Below, one piece after another: positions 1-6,009 of a stretch of 37,602 nucleotides of DNA; the stretch's first letter is position 1; the number at the start of each line of letters is the position of its first letter. A model generated the notes under the pieces. It was not told the DNA's origin, made no database searches, and saw only the letters and a list, made by a program, of their open reading frames with translations. The position numbers were made by a program, and so were the translations under genes. The stretch is from Chitinispirillia bacterium (GTDB lineage: Bacteria; Fibrobacterota; Chitinivibrionia; Chitinivibrionales; Chitinispirillaceae), in assembly GCA_009786575.1 (NCBI GenBank), contig WQRV01000008.1, positions 1-37,602 on the forward strand, in the 5' to 3' direction.

Positions 1-66
1 TTGGCCATGCCTTGGGCATTGCCTTGGACCATACCTTGAGCCATACCCTCGGCCATACCTTCGGCC
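1..66 (-). repeat. 12-bp coding tandem repeat (EGMA/QGMx)
   Basis: About five degenerate copies of a 12-nt unit encode Glu/Gln-Gly-Met-Ala in the tail of the Rpn remnant. Such EG-rich repeats at the C-terminus are common in this family and vary in copy number. The array continues to the window edge. Confidence 0.6.
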
Positions 67-359
67 CTGCCCTCCTTCTTCGCCGCCCTCAGCCTCACCC
101 TATCGTCCATCTCCGCCAGCATGAGCAGCTCGTACTCGCGGCGGGTTTTCGGGTCCAGTTCGGAGTAGGCCTTCATTATGCCGGCGGCTTTTTTCAGTTC
201 GGGGCTCATTTCCGCTATCATGTCTAACTCCTCCTTGGTTTCGGCGTTTAACAGTTTAAGGCAGCGCCATAGACCGCTGCCATCGTTCTCTTTCGGTAAT
301 TTGGCTAATTCCAGCGTGTGGACCTCAATCAGGTCCGTGTGTATTTTATGTAATATAGA
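1..359 (-). pseudogene. Rpn-family nuclease, C-terminal remnant (runs off left edge)
   Basis: The minus-strand frame is open from an in-frame TAA at 360-362 to the window edge. It encodes a stretch resembling the 'sdkIEvHfLELpKl' segment of Rpn/PD-(D/E)XK transposase-like nucleases (here LIEVHTLELAKLP), then a short helical region with ETKEELDM, and a charged tail with EG/QGMA repeats, typical of this family's C-terminus. The N-terminal nuclease core that carries D...ExQ is absent, and the other two frames upstream also contain stops, so this is a truncated copy. The ATG at 221-219 is preceded by AAGGAGGAG with 8 nt between AGGAGG and the start, so a short C-terminal product could still be made. 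It resembles the intact gene at 3844-4716. The family call is by motif only; the coding end lies outside the window. Confidence 0.6.
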
Positions 360-403
360 TTATGGCGGAGGGATAAATGCCAATTTGGTGTAATCCCAGT
401 ATT

Positions 404-431
404 GTAGAGACGCAATGCATTGCGTCTCTAC
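404..431. repeat. Perfect 28-bp palindrome (REP-like)
   Basis: GTAGAGACGCAATG at 404-417 is followed without a spacer by its exact reverse complement at 418-431. Palindromes beginning GTAGAGACGC are a recurrent intergenic repeat type in several bacterial phyla (from memory, for example cyanobacteria). It lies just upstream of the truncated end of the Rpn remnant and could mark the break. There is no T-run on either side, so a terminator role is unlikely. Confidence 0.7.
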
Positions 432-479
432 GGTGGGATATGCGATAAATTATTATTTATCAGTGTGCTGCTGTTGATT

Positions 480-642
480 GTCTGAACCATGATTTGCCTG
501 ATTAAAGGATTAACATGATTGCCTGCGGCGAGCCCTTCGGGGTTAAACGTCAAAAGATAACGTCAAAATCATCAATAATCCGGGTTTTGATGTTGATTTT
601 TAATCAAGGAAATCATTTAATCAGGTAAATCAAGGTTCAGAC
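480..642. mobile_element. MITE-like element with 41-bp imperfect inverted ends
   Basis: The left arm 480-520 begins GTCTGAACCATGATTTGCC and the right arm 602-642 is its reverse complement with a handful of mismatches (GTCTGAACCTTGATTTACC when read inward). The interior of about 80 bp has a further small inverted repeat (AAAATCATCAA against TTGATGTTGATTTT, around 564-600) and no open frame. Size, terminal inverted repeats and lack of coding capacity fit a miniature inverted-repeat element or a large folded RNA. No clear target-site duplication was seen. Confidence 0.55.
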
Positions 643-667
643 AAAAAAGGCGGATTGTACGCCAAAT

Positions 668-800
668 GGCAATTCCCACCGATAATGCCCGTAGGGGCGA
701 CCGCCCCCGGCCGCCCGCCGGAATTGCGATATTGCGTTTGATTTAACGTATACCGCAATCCGTACGGCCGCCCCTACGGGCATTATCGGTGAAAATTGCC
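668..800. repeat. Long inverted repeat with GTAGGGGCG core (REP-like)
   Basis: Arms of about 35 bp (668-702 and 766-800) are reverse complements apart from a three-base block and one further difference. Both contain ACCGATAATGCCCGTAGGGGC. The GC-rich loop between them has no gene. The right arm runs directly into the IS3 transposase remnant, which suggests that the repeat inserted there or marks its truncation point. Confidence 0.55.
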
Positions 801-883
801 TCACAGAATTTACAGTCCCGGAGATGTACCAAGTCTTAAAGGTGTCCCGCAACGGCTTTTACGCGTGGAACAAGCGTAAAAAA
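794..883 (+). pseudogene. IS3-family OrfB transposase fragment
   Basis: The plus frame starting at 794 reads EFTVPEMYQVLKV followed by SRNGFYAWNKRKK. This corresponds to the N-terminal signature of IS3/IS150-type OrfB, whose usual form is 'ft v.emC.vLgVSrsgyYaW..R'. Only about 30 residues are recognisable; there is no start codon, no DDE catalytic region and no OrfA, so this is a decayed scrap. No terminal repeat of the element was found next to it. Confidence 0.6.
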
Positions 884-918
884 AATTGCGGGAATAATGC
901 CGCCCTATACCCTACCCA

Positions 919-1509
919 TTAATCTGCCATAAGACTAAACGGCAGTTCAAGTTCAATCTTAATGGGCCAATATGTAACAGTTTCAACAAACTTAGTTATC
1001 ATAGCGCACTGAGCGTCTATAATCAATTTCATATCCCCAATAGGTATTCTGACTCCCGCCCCCGCCGACAACGCTACCGCCGCAAAACTTATCTTCTCAT
1101 CCTTATCAAAGTCGCTTCCTCCGAGAAATCCCCCAAAACCCATTGTCGCCGAAATGTACGGGTACGGAAATGCCGGGGCGGAAAATCTTACGGAAAAACC
1201 CAATCGCAAGTAAAGCGTCGCCATGTACACATCGTCAGGCCGTTCACCATAGGCTTTGTCATAGTCAAAGCCAAGTATACCCACATCTGCTAACCACCCA
1301 AATTCGCCAATCCCCTCGGGGTTTGTCCATATTTCACTTACTCCTATAAAATAGCCCGGTTTCCAATAATCGCTGAACATCTTCGGCGACAAGGGGCTGA
1401 GATACCCCGCCGAGAACGATGTCCGCCGTTCCGAATCCTGAGCATATGCCGGTGCAATAATACCGACACACATTACACAAACAACTAACAATACCGTACA
1501 GCGTTTCAT
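919..1509 (-). CDS. Exported outer-membrane beta-barrel-like protein, unknown function
   Basis: A protein of 196 residues with a clear Sec signal peptide: basic MKR start, hydrophobic stretch, and probable cleavage after AYA at residue 23. The mature part is rich in alternating hydrophobic/aromatic and Gly residues (for example a GFGGFLGGSDFD turn near 125 and repeated short strands), as in small outer-membrane barrels that begin with 'SAGYLSPLSP'. It ends with a short amphipathic strand rather than the classical terminal Phe. No catalytic motif was seen. It is the last gene of a minus-strand trio of envelope proteins, 87 bp after the FISUMP lipoprotein. I do not recognise a specific family. 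Confidence 0.65.
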   Translation of the reverse strand: MKRCTVLLVVCVMCVGIIAPAYAQDSERRTSFSAGYLSPLSPKMFSDYWKPGYFIGVSEIWTNPEGIGEFGWLADVGILGFDYDKAYGERPDDVYMATLYLRLGFSVRFSAPAFPYPYISATMGFGGFLGGSDFDKDEKISFAAVALSAGAGVRIPIGDMKLIIDAQCAMITKFVETVTYWPIKIELELPFSLMAD

Positions 1510-1550
1510 AAATACCGTTCCTTTCTTTTATGGTTATATCTAAAAATAAA

Positions 1551-1586
1551 ACAAAAAACACTCCCGCCCGGCCTTTTCGGGCCGGG
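1551..1586 (-). terminator. Rho-independent terminator after the FISUMP lipoprotein gene
   Basis: Read on the minus strand, CCCGGCC/GGCCGGG (1567-1586) closes a 6-base loop and is followed about 10 nt later by TTTTTTG (1551-1557). It sits 11 bp beyond the stop of the gene at 1597-2331, where a terminator is expected, and would separate it from the 919-1509 gene. Confidence 0.6.
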
Positions 1587-1596
1587 GGAGAGGGGT

Positions 1597-2331
1597 TTAT
1601 AGGCATTTTTCCAACTCGTAGTCTTTGTCGCTATTTGGATCGTAGCGAGGATTTGGTCTTCCGCAGGGATCGCTCGGTAGAGCGTCCCGAACACAACGGA
1701 CTTTGCATAGCCAAAAGTTATATTCTTTTATATTTTCCGAGGTAAAACCGGTTCTTGTGCTGATGTAGCCATCTTTCATGCCATCAGTTGAAGCATGTAT
1801 GCTAAAACATAGCGAATCTTCATCTGATATTCGCCAAATGCCCCTTTTATCTTTGGGGCGATATTGAATGCTATAAGGTAGTTCTGCTGAGAAACCGGTT
1901 TCGTTGGGGAGGTTGAAAGTTGATTCACAGGATTTATTTTCTACTGATGACTCTGAAATAAGGTCGCATCCGTGCCAATATGATGTTTGTCCTCGTAAAG
2001 TTTCCCAATCCTCACGTGTGGGCATACGCCATTCGCCGGGATAAAAGTCTTCGCATTCGATTCCCCAAATATCCTCAGCCGTCCAAACAAGGTCATTTAT
2101 TCTGACGGTTGGCCAAAATTTAGTTTCGCATTTACCTTCACTATCACAGCGATGTTCTTCTCCATTTGTAGTCTTGCCATATTTGACATTTGGGTTAAAT
2201 TTTCCCGGTTCACCATCGGGGATGTAGCTTCCGCCTCCTCCCGAAGGGTTGTCGCCGTCTCCGCATCCGGTCAGGGCAATGGATAACAAAATCAACGCTG
2301 TTACTGCTAAATACATCAGTTTTTTAAACAT
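1597..2331 (-). CDS. FISUMP-domain lipoprotein
   Basis: A protein of 244 residues. A hydrophobic leader ends in the lipobox LTGC, with the lipidated Cys at 23, followed by a Gly/Ser/Asp-rich linker. Residues ~70-215 fit the Fibrobacter succinogenes major paralogous domain: W-P-T-V-R-I-N-D-L-V-W-T-A-E-D, then GEWRMPTREDWETL (usual form 'GWhlPt..EW..L'), a Cys pair region, and C-terminal WLCKVRCVRD (usual form 'y.VRCV.d'). FISUMP proteins are surface or secreted proteins of Fibrobacterota and some Bacteroidota with no assigned enzymatic role. The start ATG has GGAG 7 nt upstream. Its codon use is more AT-rich than the core genes to the right, in keeping with an accessory locus. Confidence 0.8.
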   Translation of the reverse strand: MFKKLMYLAVTALILLSIALTGCGDGDNPSGGGGSYIPDGEPGKFNPNVKYGKTTNGEEHRCDSEGKCETKFWPTVRINDLVWTAEDIWGIECEDFYPGEWRMPTREDWETLRGQTSYWHGCDLISESSVENKSCESTFNLPNETGFSAELPYSIQYRPKDKRGIWRISDEDSLCFSIHASTDGMKDGYISTRTGFTSENIKEYNFWLCKVRCVRDALPSDPCGRPNPRYDPNSDKDYELEKCL

Positions 2332-2475
2332 GGTACTGCTCCTTTTTTGAATTTCATCTGTTAAAAATAGGACAAAACCACCGAAACGTGATCTTGTCCC
2401 TCCCTGAAAAATGGTACTTTTTATTATGATTTTCGGAGTGTGTCCACCACGAAAAAGGCCACTATTTACAGAATT

Positions 2476-3471
2476 TTAAGGCAGATATCGCCCTAAATCA
2501 CCCCATACATCTTCCGTTCCTAATGTTCCATCAGGGGCAACTGTACGTATTATTAATTTTTTGCCTTCATCGGTCATGATAGTTCTATAGTCCAACTCGA
2601 CGCTTTTTTCTATTTCCCTGTTTTCGTTTGCTCCTAATAAAAACAGGCGTGTTCCACTCGTATACCATTTTCTATATTTATGAAGACAAGAGCCGTCACG
2701 TTCTCTATCACTTTCACACCCGTAATCACCAAAGTAGTAACCAACTGTAGTATTCTCTCTATATCCAAAGAGTCTTGTACTGTCTTTTACCATTTCTCCT
2801 TCTCCAAAACAATGGTATTTTCCGTTTGCAAAATATATTTCCTTATACTCTTTATCTCCCACATAGTCCCTCCCTAACCACCACCCTCCATAAATAGCAT
2901 CTTGGCCGTATACTGTACCAAAATTTCTCATATAGTCCTCTATATTTAATGCGACTTTAAGAAACTTCGTCTTTATACAATTATCTTCCCCACACCCCAA
3001 AATGAGAGTATCTCTTGAAAACCGGTACTCTCCCAAGCTCATCTCCCAGTAACCTACATATACAGCATATATTTCTTGGTTCTTTGTACGCCACTCATAT
3101 TTGTTTAATTCCGATATATCAGACGAGAACGGTCCATGTAACGCATAACCTGTTCGCCCTCTTATCCAAATATCCCCCACTTTTTCTAATTTTATCTGAG
3201 CAAACCCACTCCCCAACAACACGATCGACGAGTCAATAATCATCAAATGCCGTACATTTTCATCATCCTCGTCAACCTTCTCATCCGCCCAAACATTCGC
3301 AACCTGCCGCTCCATCGCATCGCCATATACAACAAGCTCCCACACGCCAAACAACCTTGCATCCCGGCCGAAATCATCGTCCTTATCCGGCCCGCCATCC
3401 CCGCTACATCCGGCCAGGATTGTGAGGAAAAATATGGTTGCACCCATCAAAAACAGCATCTTGCGGTACAT
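2476..3471 (-). CDS. Lipoprotein of unknown function
   Basis: A protein of 331 residues with leader MYRKML, a hydrophobic stretch and the lipobox LAGC (Cys 22), followed by an acidic GDGGPDKDDD spacer as in outer-membrane lipoproteins. The rest is rich in Tyr, Trp, Gly and Asp, with a repeated style of strand (for example WRTKNQEIYAVYVGYWEMS) suggestive of a beta-rich fold, perhaps lipocalin-like. Cys residues at ~160-165 (CGEDNC) and ~255-265 could form disulfides. No motif assigns a function. It is followed at 144 bp by the FISUMP lipoprotein on the same strand. It is AT-rich relative to the genes further right. Confidence 0.7.
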   Translation of the reverse strand: MYRKMLFLMGATIFFLTILAGCSGDGGPDKDDDFGRDARLFGVWELVVYGDAMERQVANVWADEKVDEDDENVRHLMIIDSSIVLLGSGFAQIKLEKVGDIWIRGRTGYALHGPFSSDISELNKYEWRTKNQEIYAVYVGYWEMSLGEYRFSRDTLILGCGEDNCIKTKFLKVALNIEDYMRNFGTVYGQDAIYGGWWLGRDYVGDKEYKEIYFANGKYHCFGEGEMVKDSTRLFGYRENTTVGYYFGDYGCESDRERDGSCLHKYRKWYTSGTRLFLLGANENREIEKSVELDYRTIMTDEGKKLIIRTVAPDGTLGTEDVWGDLGRYLP

Positions 3472-3843
3472 AAACGTTCCCTTTTTAAGGTTTTAAGATA
3501 AAAACAATGCTTTTCCATGATTTTTTCAATAACTATAATGTGGTTCAGTATTTTTGACTGATTTTACAACGCATTTAAGGCGCATCCTGTCTTCAGATAA
3601 AATAATGTTTTATTAGCAAAAAAGCAAATTTTTTTAAAATTTCTCCCATTTTGCTTATTTTTTCTGTTTTTAGCCTTATTTTAGGCCAGAAAAGCCCTTT
3701 AGCCGGCCTTCGGCGCGGCAGCAGGGCGGGTTTCCCCCACCCTGAACCCCGGCCCCGGAATGCCCTGTTTAAGACCGCGGCGACAGTTTTTTTGCTTTTT
3801 AGACTCCAAAGATGTATATTTATAATAATAGGGAGACCAAAGA
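3472..3843. other. Intergenic region between divergent genes, with a GC-rich patch
   Basis: 372 bp without a gene. Most is strongly AT-rich and probably holds the promoters of the divergent lipoprotein and Rpn genes. A contrasting GC-rich patch (about 3699-3770) contains GCCGGCCTTCGGC and a possible stem CAGGGC (3722-3727) / GCCCTG (3762-3767). The patch resembles inserted repeat DNA; I cannot assign it to a named element. Confidence 0.4.
3792..3820 (+). promoter_or_regulatory. Promoter of the Rpn-family gene
   Basis: -35 TTGCTT (3792-3797), 17-bp spacer, -10 TATATT (3815-3820), followed by TATAATAATA. GGGAG at 3831-3835 precedes the ATG at 3844 by 8 nt. The TTG-17-TATATT arrangement recurs at several other genes in this window. 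Confidence 0.55.
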
Positions 3844-4716
3844 ATGGCCAAATTACCGACAGACGCGGACATCCTGCCGCCGTCAGATGACCACATCTTC
3901 AAGACCCTGCTGACGCGCCCGGACGCAAAGCGCGTCCTGATGGACGTCATATCGGCGGCGATAGAGCGCCCTGTTGTGGACGTATTCGTGCGAAATACCG
4001 AGCTGCCGATCTCGGACACCGCAGAAAAGGGCGAGCGCTTGGACGTAAACTGCACCATCGACGGCGGCGACCAAGTGGACGTGGAAATGCAGAGTTCCCG
4101 GATGGAGGAGTCTGACGAGGATCACGACCACAAAAATTTTAAAAACAAGTATGTCTATTATGGGACGGATTTGCACTCATCACAACCGTCGAAGGGCAAG
4201 AAATACGTCAATTTGGTGCGGACGTATCAAATTACGTTCTGTAGCTATACGGTTCTGCCGGACAGACCTAATTTCGTCAACAGGGCAGCGCTCCGCTTCG
4301 AGGACGGTATGTTGTTCAGCAACCAACTCAATATGGTTATCGTTGAAATGAACAAGCTCAATGATATTTTAAAAAGGCCGAATGCCGCTCTGACCTCGCT
4401 TGAAATGTGGTCGGCATTCTTCCAGTTTGCGGATAAGCCGGAGTATAGGGATATTATCAATCATATTATAGAAACAAAAGAGGAGGTAGGTATGGCCGCC
4501 ACGTTATTGCAGGAAATAAGCAAGGACGAACAGGAACGCGCACGGTTCAGGAGCAGGAGGATGTTCGAGACGGACATGGCTTCAAACATCCTTACCGCTG
4601 AGGACAATGTTCGGGTGGGGATTGCGAAAAAGATGAAAGCTGACGGGGCCGATGTCGATACAATTGCCAAATGGACCGGCCTTACGGTGGACGAAATCTT
4701 AAAACTCAACATCTGA
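3844..4716 (+). CDS. Rpn-family recombination-promoting nuclease / putative transposase
   Basis: A protein of 290 residues. The N-terminus (PPSDDHIFKTLLTRPDAKRVL, about 12-32) and the core D67 (RLDV), E81 and Q83 (DVEMQ) match the PD-(D/E)XK nuclease fold of Rpn/YhgA-like proteins, which are DNases linked to recA-independent recombination and phage defence. Residues ~160-200 carry MLFSNQLNMVIVEMNKL, the usual family mid-region, and ETKEEVG lies near 210. The C-terminus (about 250-290) is a short helical segment ending in a helix-turn-helix-like DVDTIAKWTGLTVDEILKL, common in this family. A second start, ATG at 4492, has a perfect AGGAGG five nt upstream and is in frame, predicting a 74-residue C-terminal isoform. 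The gene is flanked by repeat remnants, consistent with horizontal mobility. Confidence 0.85.
   Translation: MAKLPTDADILPPSDDHIFKTLLTRPDAKRVLMDVISAAIERPVVDVFVRNTELPISDTAEKGERLDVNCTIDGGDQVDVEMQSSRMEESDEDHDHKNFKNKYVYYGTDLHSSQPSKGKKYVNLVRTYQITFCSYTVLPDRPNFVNRAALRFEDGMLFSNQLNMVIVEMNKLNDILKRPNAALTSLEMWSAFFQFADKPEYRDIINHIIETKEEVGMAATLLQEISKDEQERARFRSRRMFETDMASNILTAEDNVRVGIAKKMKADGADVDTIAKWTGLTVDEILKLNI
4480..4494 (+). promoter_or_regulatory. Internal ribosome binding site and start codon inside the Rpn gene
   Basis: GAGGAGGT (4480-4487) followed by ATG at 4492-4494, with 5 nt between AGGAGG and ATG, in frame with the main reading frame (codon 217). This is a better Shine-Dalgarno than the gene's own GGGAG. 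For E. coli rpn genes, C-terminal small proteins from internal starts have been reported to block the full-length toxin; that this happens here is inference. Confidence 0.5.
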
Positions 4717-4778
4717 ACCAGCCCCGATTTGGTGTAGGGTCGAAGAGTATTTTTTCAAAAAGGTAGTTTAAACTTGGA

Positions 4779-4803
4779 TGTCCACTTTATTGGGGGAATA
4801 CCA
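4779..4803 (-). repeat. Probable IS3-family terminal inverted repeat
   Basis: Read on the minus strand, the segment starts TGGTATTCCCCCAATAAAG and ends TGGACA. It keeps the TG...CCCC..AA..AAGT.GGACA pattern that I recall for many IS3/IS150-type ends. No matching second end or transposase lies beside it, so it would be a solo remnant. The segment supplies the GGGGGA (4792-4797) that serves dapF as ribosome binding site. Confidence 0.4.
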
Positions 4804-4805
4804 GA

Positions 4806-5657
4806 ATGAACCTGCAATTCATAAAGGCCGAGGGGTTGGGGAACGATTTTGTGATGCTCGACTGCGCCGGCGTCCCCCAGTCGGACGAGGTTGGGGCGAA
4901 GGCCCGCGTTTTGTGCGACAGGCGCCTTGGGGTCGGGGCCGACGGGGTGATCTGCGTGTTGCCGGCGGCCATGCCCGGGGCGGACTACCGGATGCGCATC
5001 TTCAACTCCGACGGGAGCGAGGCGGAAATGTGCGGGAACGGGGTGCGCTGCTTCGGGGAGTACCTGCGCGCGACCGGGCGGGCCGCCGAGAGGGTGGCAA
5101 TCGAGACGCTCGCCGGGCTCATCGAGGTGGAGTTCGCCGGGGCCGGCGAGCGCGGGGGACAGTACCGGGTGAACATGGGGCCGCCGAAGTTCGCGCCCAA
5201 AGACATCCCTGTATTGCCGGCCGACCTCAACGATACCGATTTTGTGATGAAGGAGGTCTCCGCGCTCGGCAGGGCGTTTGCGGTGACGGCGGTGTCTATG
5301 GGCAACCCGCACGCGGTCATCTTCGCCGACGAGCTCGGCGACGACCTGGTGCAGACGTACGGCCCGGCGATCCAAAAAACCGCGTATTTCCCGAAAAGCG
5401 TGAACGTTGAGTTCGTTAAAGTGTTGTCGTCAAACGAGATACGCATGCGCGTGTACGAGCGCGGGTGCGGGGAGACGCAGGCCTGCGGGACGGGGGCGTG
5501 CGCGGCGGTGGCTGCCGGGATCGCCACCGAGAAGCTCGAAAACGATGTCACCGTGCACCTTTTGGGCGGGGATTTGGGAATATCGTGGGACGGGTACTGG
5601 GAGCATCCGGTGTACATGACCGGCCCGGCGCGGGTAGTCTTCGGGGGCAGCATTTAA
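4806..5657 (+). CDS. dapF: Diaminopimelate epimerase
   Basis: A protein of 283 residues, normal length. It converts LL- to meso-diaminopimelate, the penultimate step of lysine synthesis and the source of the peptidoglycan cross-linking residue; cytosolic and cofactor-free. Both active-site cysteines are present: C76 in MCGNGVRCFGEYL and C227 in GETQACGTGACAA. The N-terminal KAEGLGNDFVMLD and the GNPHAV motif are also intact. The ATG at 4806 is 8 nt downstream of GGGGGA, which lies in a probable IS3 end. The stop is 2 nt before the next gene, so the two are probably co-transcribed. No promoter is obvious in the 89 bp upstream. Confidence 0.95.
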   Translation: MNLQFIKAEGLGNDFVMLDCAGVPQSDEVGAKARVLCDRRLGVGADGVICVLPAAMPGADYRMRIFNSDGSEAEMCGNGVRCFGEYLRATGRAAERVAIETLAGLIEVEFAGAGERGGQYRVNMGPPKFAPKDIPVLPADLNDTDFVMKEVSALGRAFAVTAVSMGNPHAVIFADELGDDLVQTYGPAIQKTAYFPKSVNVEFVKVLSSNEIRMRVYERGCGETQACGTGACAAVAAGIATEKLENDVTVHLLGGDLGISWDGYWEHPVYMTGPARVVFGGSI

Positions 5658-5659
5658 AA

Positions 5660-5932
5660 ATGGGCATATTTGAGGCGCTTATGCTAACCTGCTTCGGGAT
5701 CAGCTGGCCTATATCCATAATCAAGACCCTGCGGACCAAGGCCGTTACCGGCAAGAGCCCCCTTTTTATATGGGTCATCATTGCCGGCTACATCTTCGGC
5801 ATTATCCACAAGCTGATCACCCCCGACTGGGTAATATATTTATATGCTATAAATCTTGTAGCTGTAACCGCTGACCTTATATTATATTATAGATATGCGG
5901 GAAGGGAACCTCCCGCCGGAAAATCGACGTAA
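5660..5932 (+). CDS. Small PQ-loop (SemiSWEET-like) membrane protein
   Basis: A protein of 90 residues, three hydrophobic segments (about 3-20, 35-53, 58-76) with a short basic connection KTLRTKAVTGKS after the first. The pattern hydrophobic-'SWPISIIKTLRTKAVTGKSPLF' resembles one PQ-loop repeat, where the motif is usually PQ followed by a basic stretch and 'G.S'; here W-P-I replaces PQ. Three-helix single-repeat proteins of this kind work as dimers in sugar (SemiSWEET) or unknown transport. Start ATG is 2 nt after dapF, with the ribosome binding site inside the dapF end (GGGGGC). A longer frame-related start inside dapF (5465) was rejected because its first half is a shadow of dapF. Function is not proven. 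Confidence 0.6.
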   Translation: MGIFEALMLTCFGISWPISIIKTLRTKAVTGKSPLFIWVIIAGYIFGIIHKLITPDWVIYLYAINLVAVTADLILYYRYAGREPPAGKST

Positions 5933-6009
5933 CCCAGAATGCGCCATCGACCGGAAATCTCGGGCAGCCGTGTTCTAAACTAAATAAACCTTAATAGACA
6001 GGACCCAAA

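Noticed and set aside
878-903. Weak hairpin plus T-run after the 919-1509 gene
   Set aside because: Stem of only four pairs; not enough to call a terminator, and the A-run belongs to the IS3 remnant codons.
380-4740. Shared ATTTGGTGTA beside both Rpn loci (near 382 and 4730)
   Set aside because: Ten bases only, with diverging flanks; chance is a reasonable explanation in 37 kb.
4755-5375. Minus-strand reading frame over dapF
   Set aside because: Antisense shadow of a clearly conserved dapF; composition is the mirror of the GC-rich codons.
5465-5932. 155-codon plus frame starting inside dapF
   Set aside because: Its first 65 codons overlap conserved dapF in another frame; the true start is ATG at 5660 with normal operon spacing.
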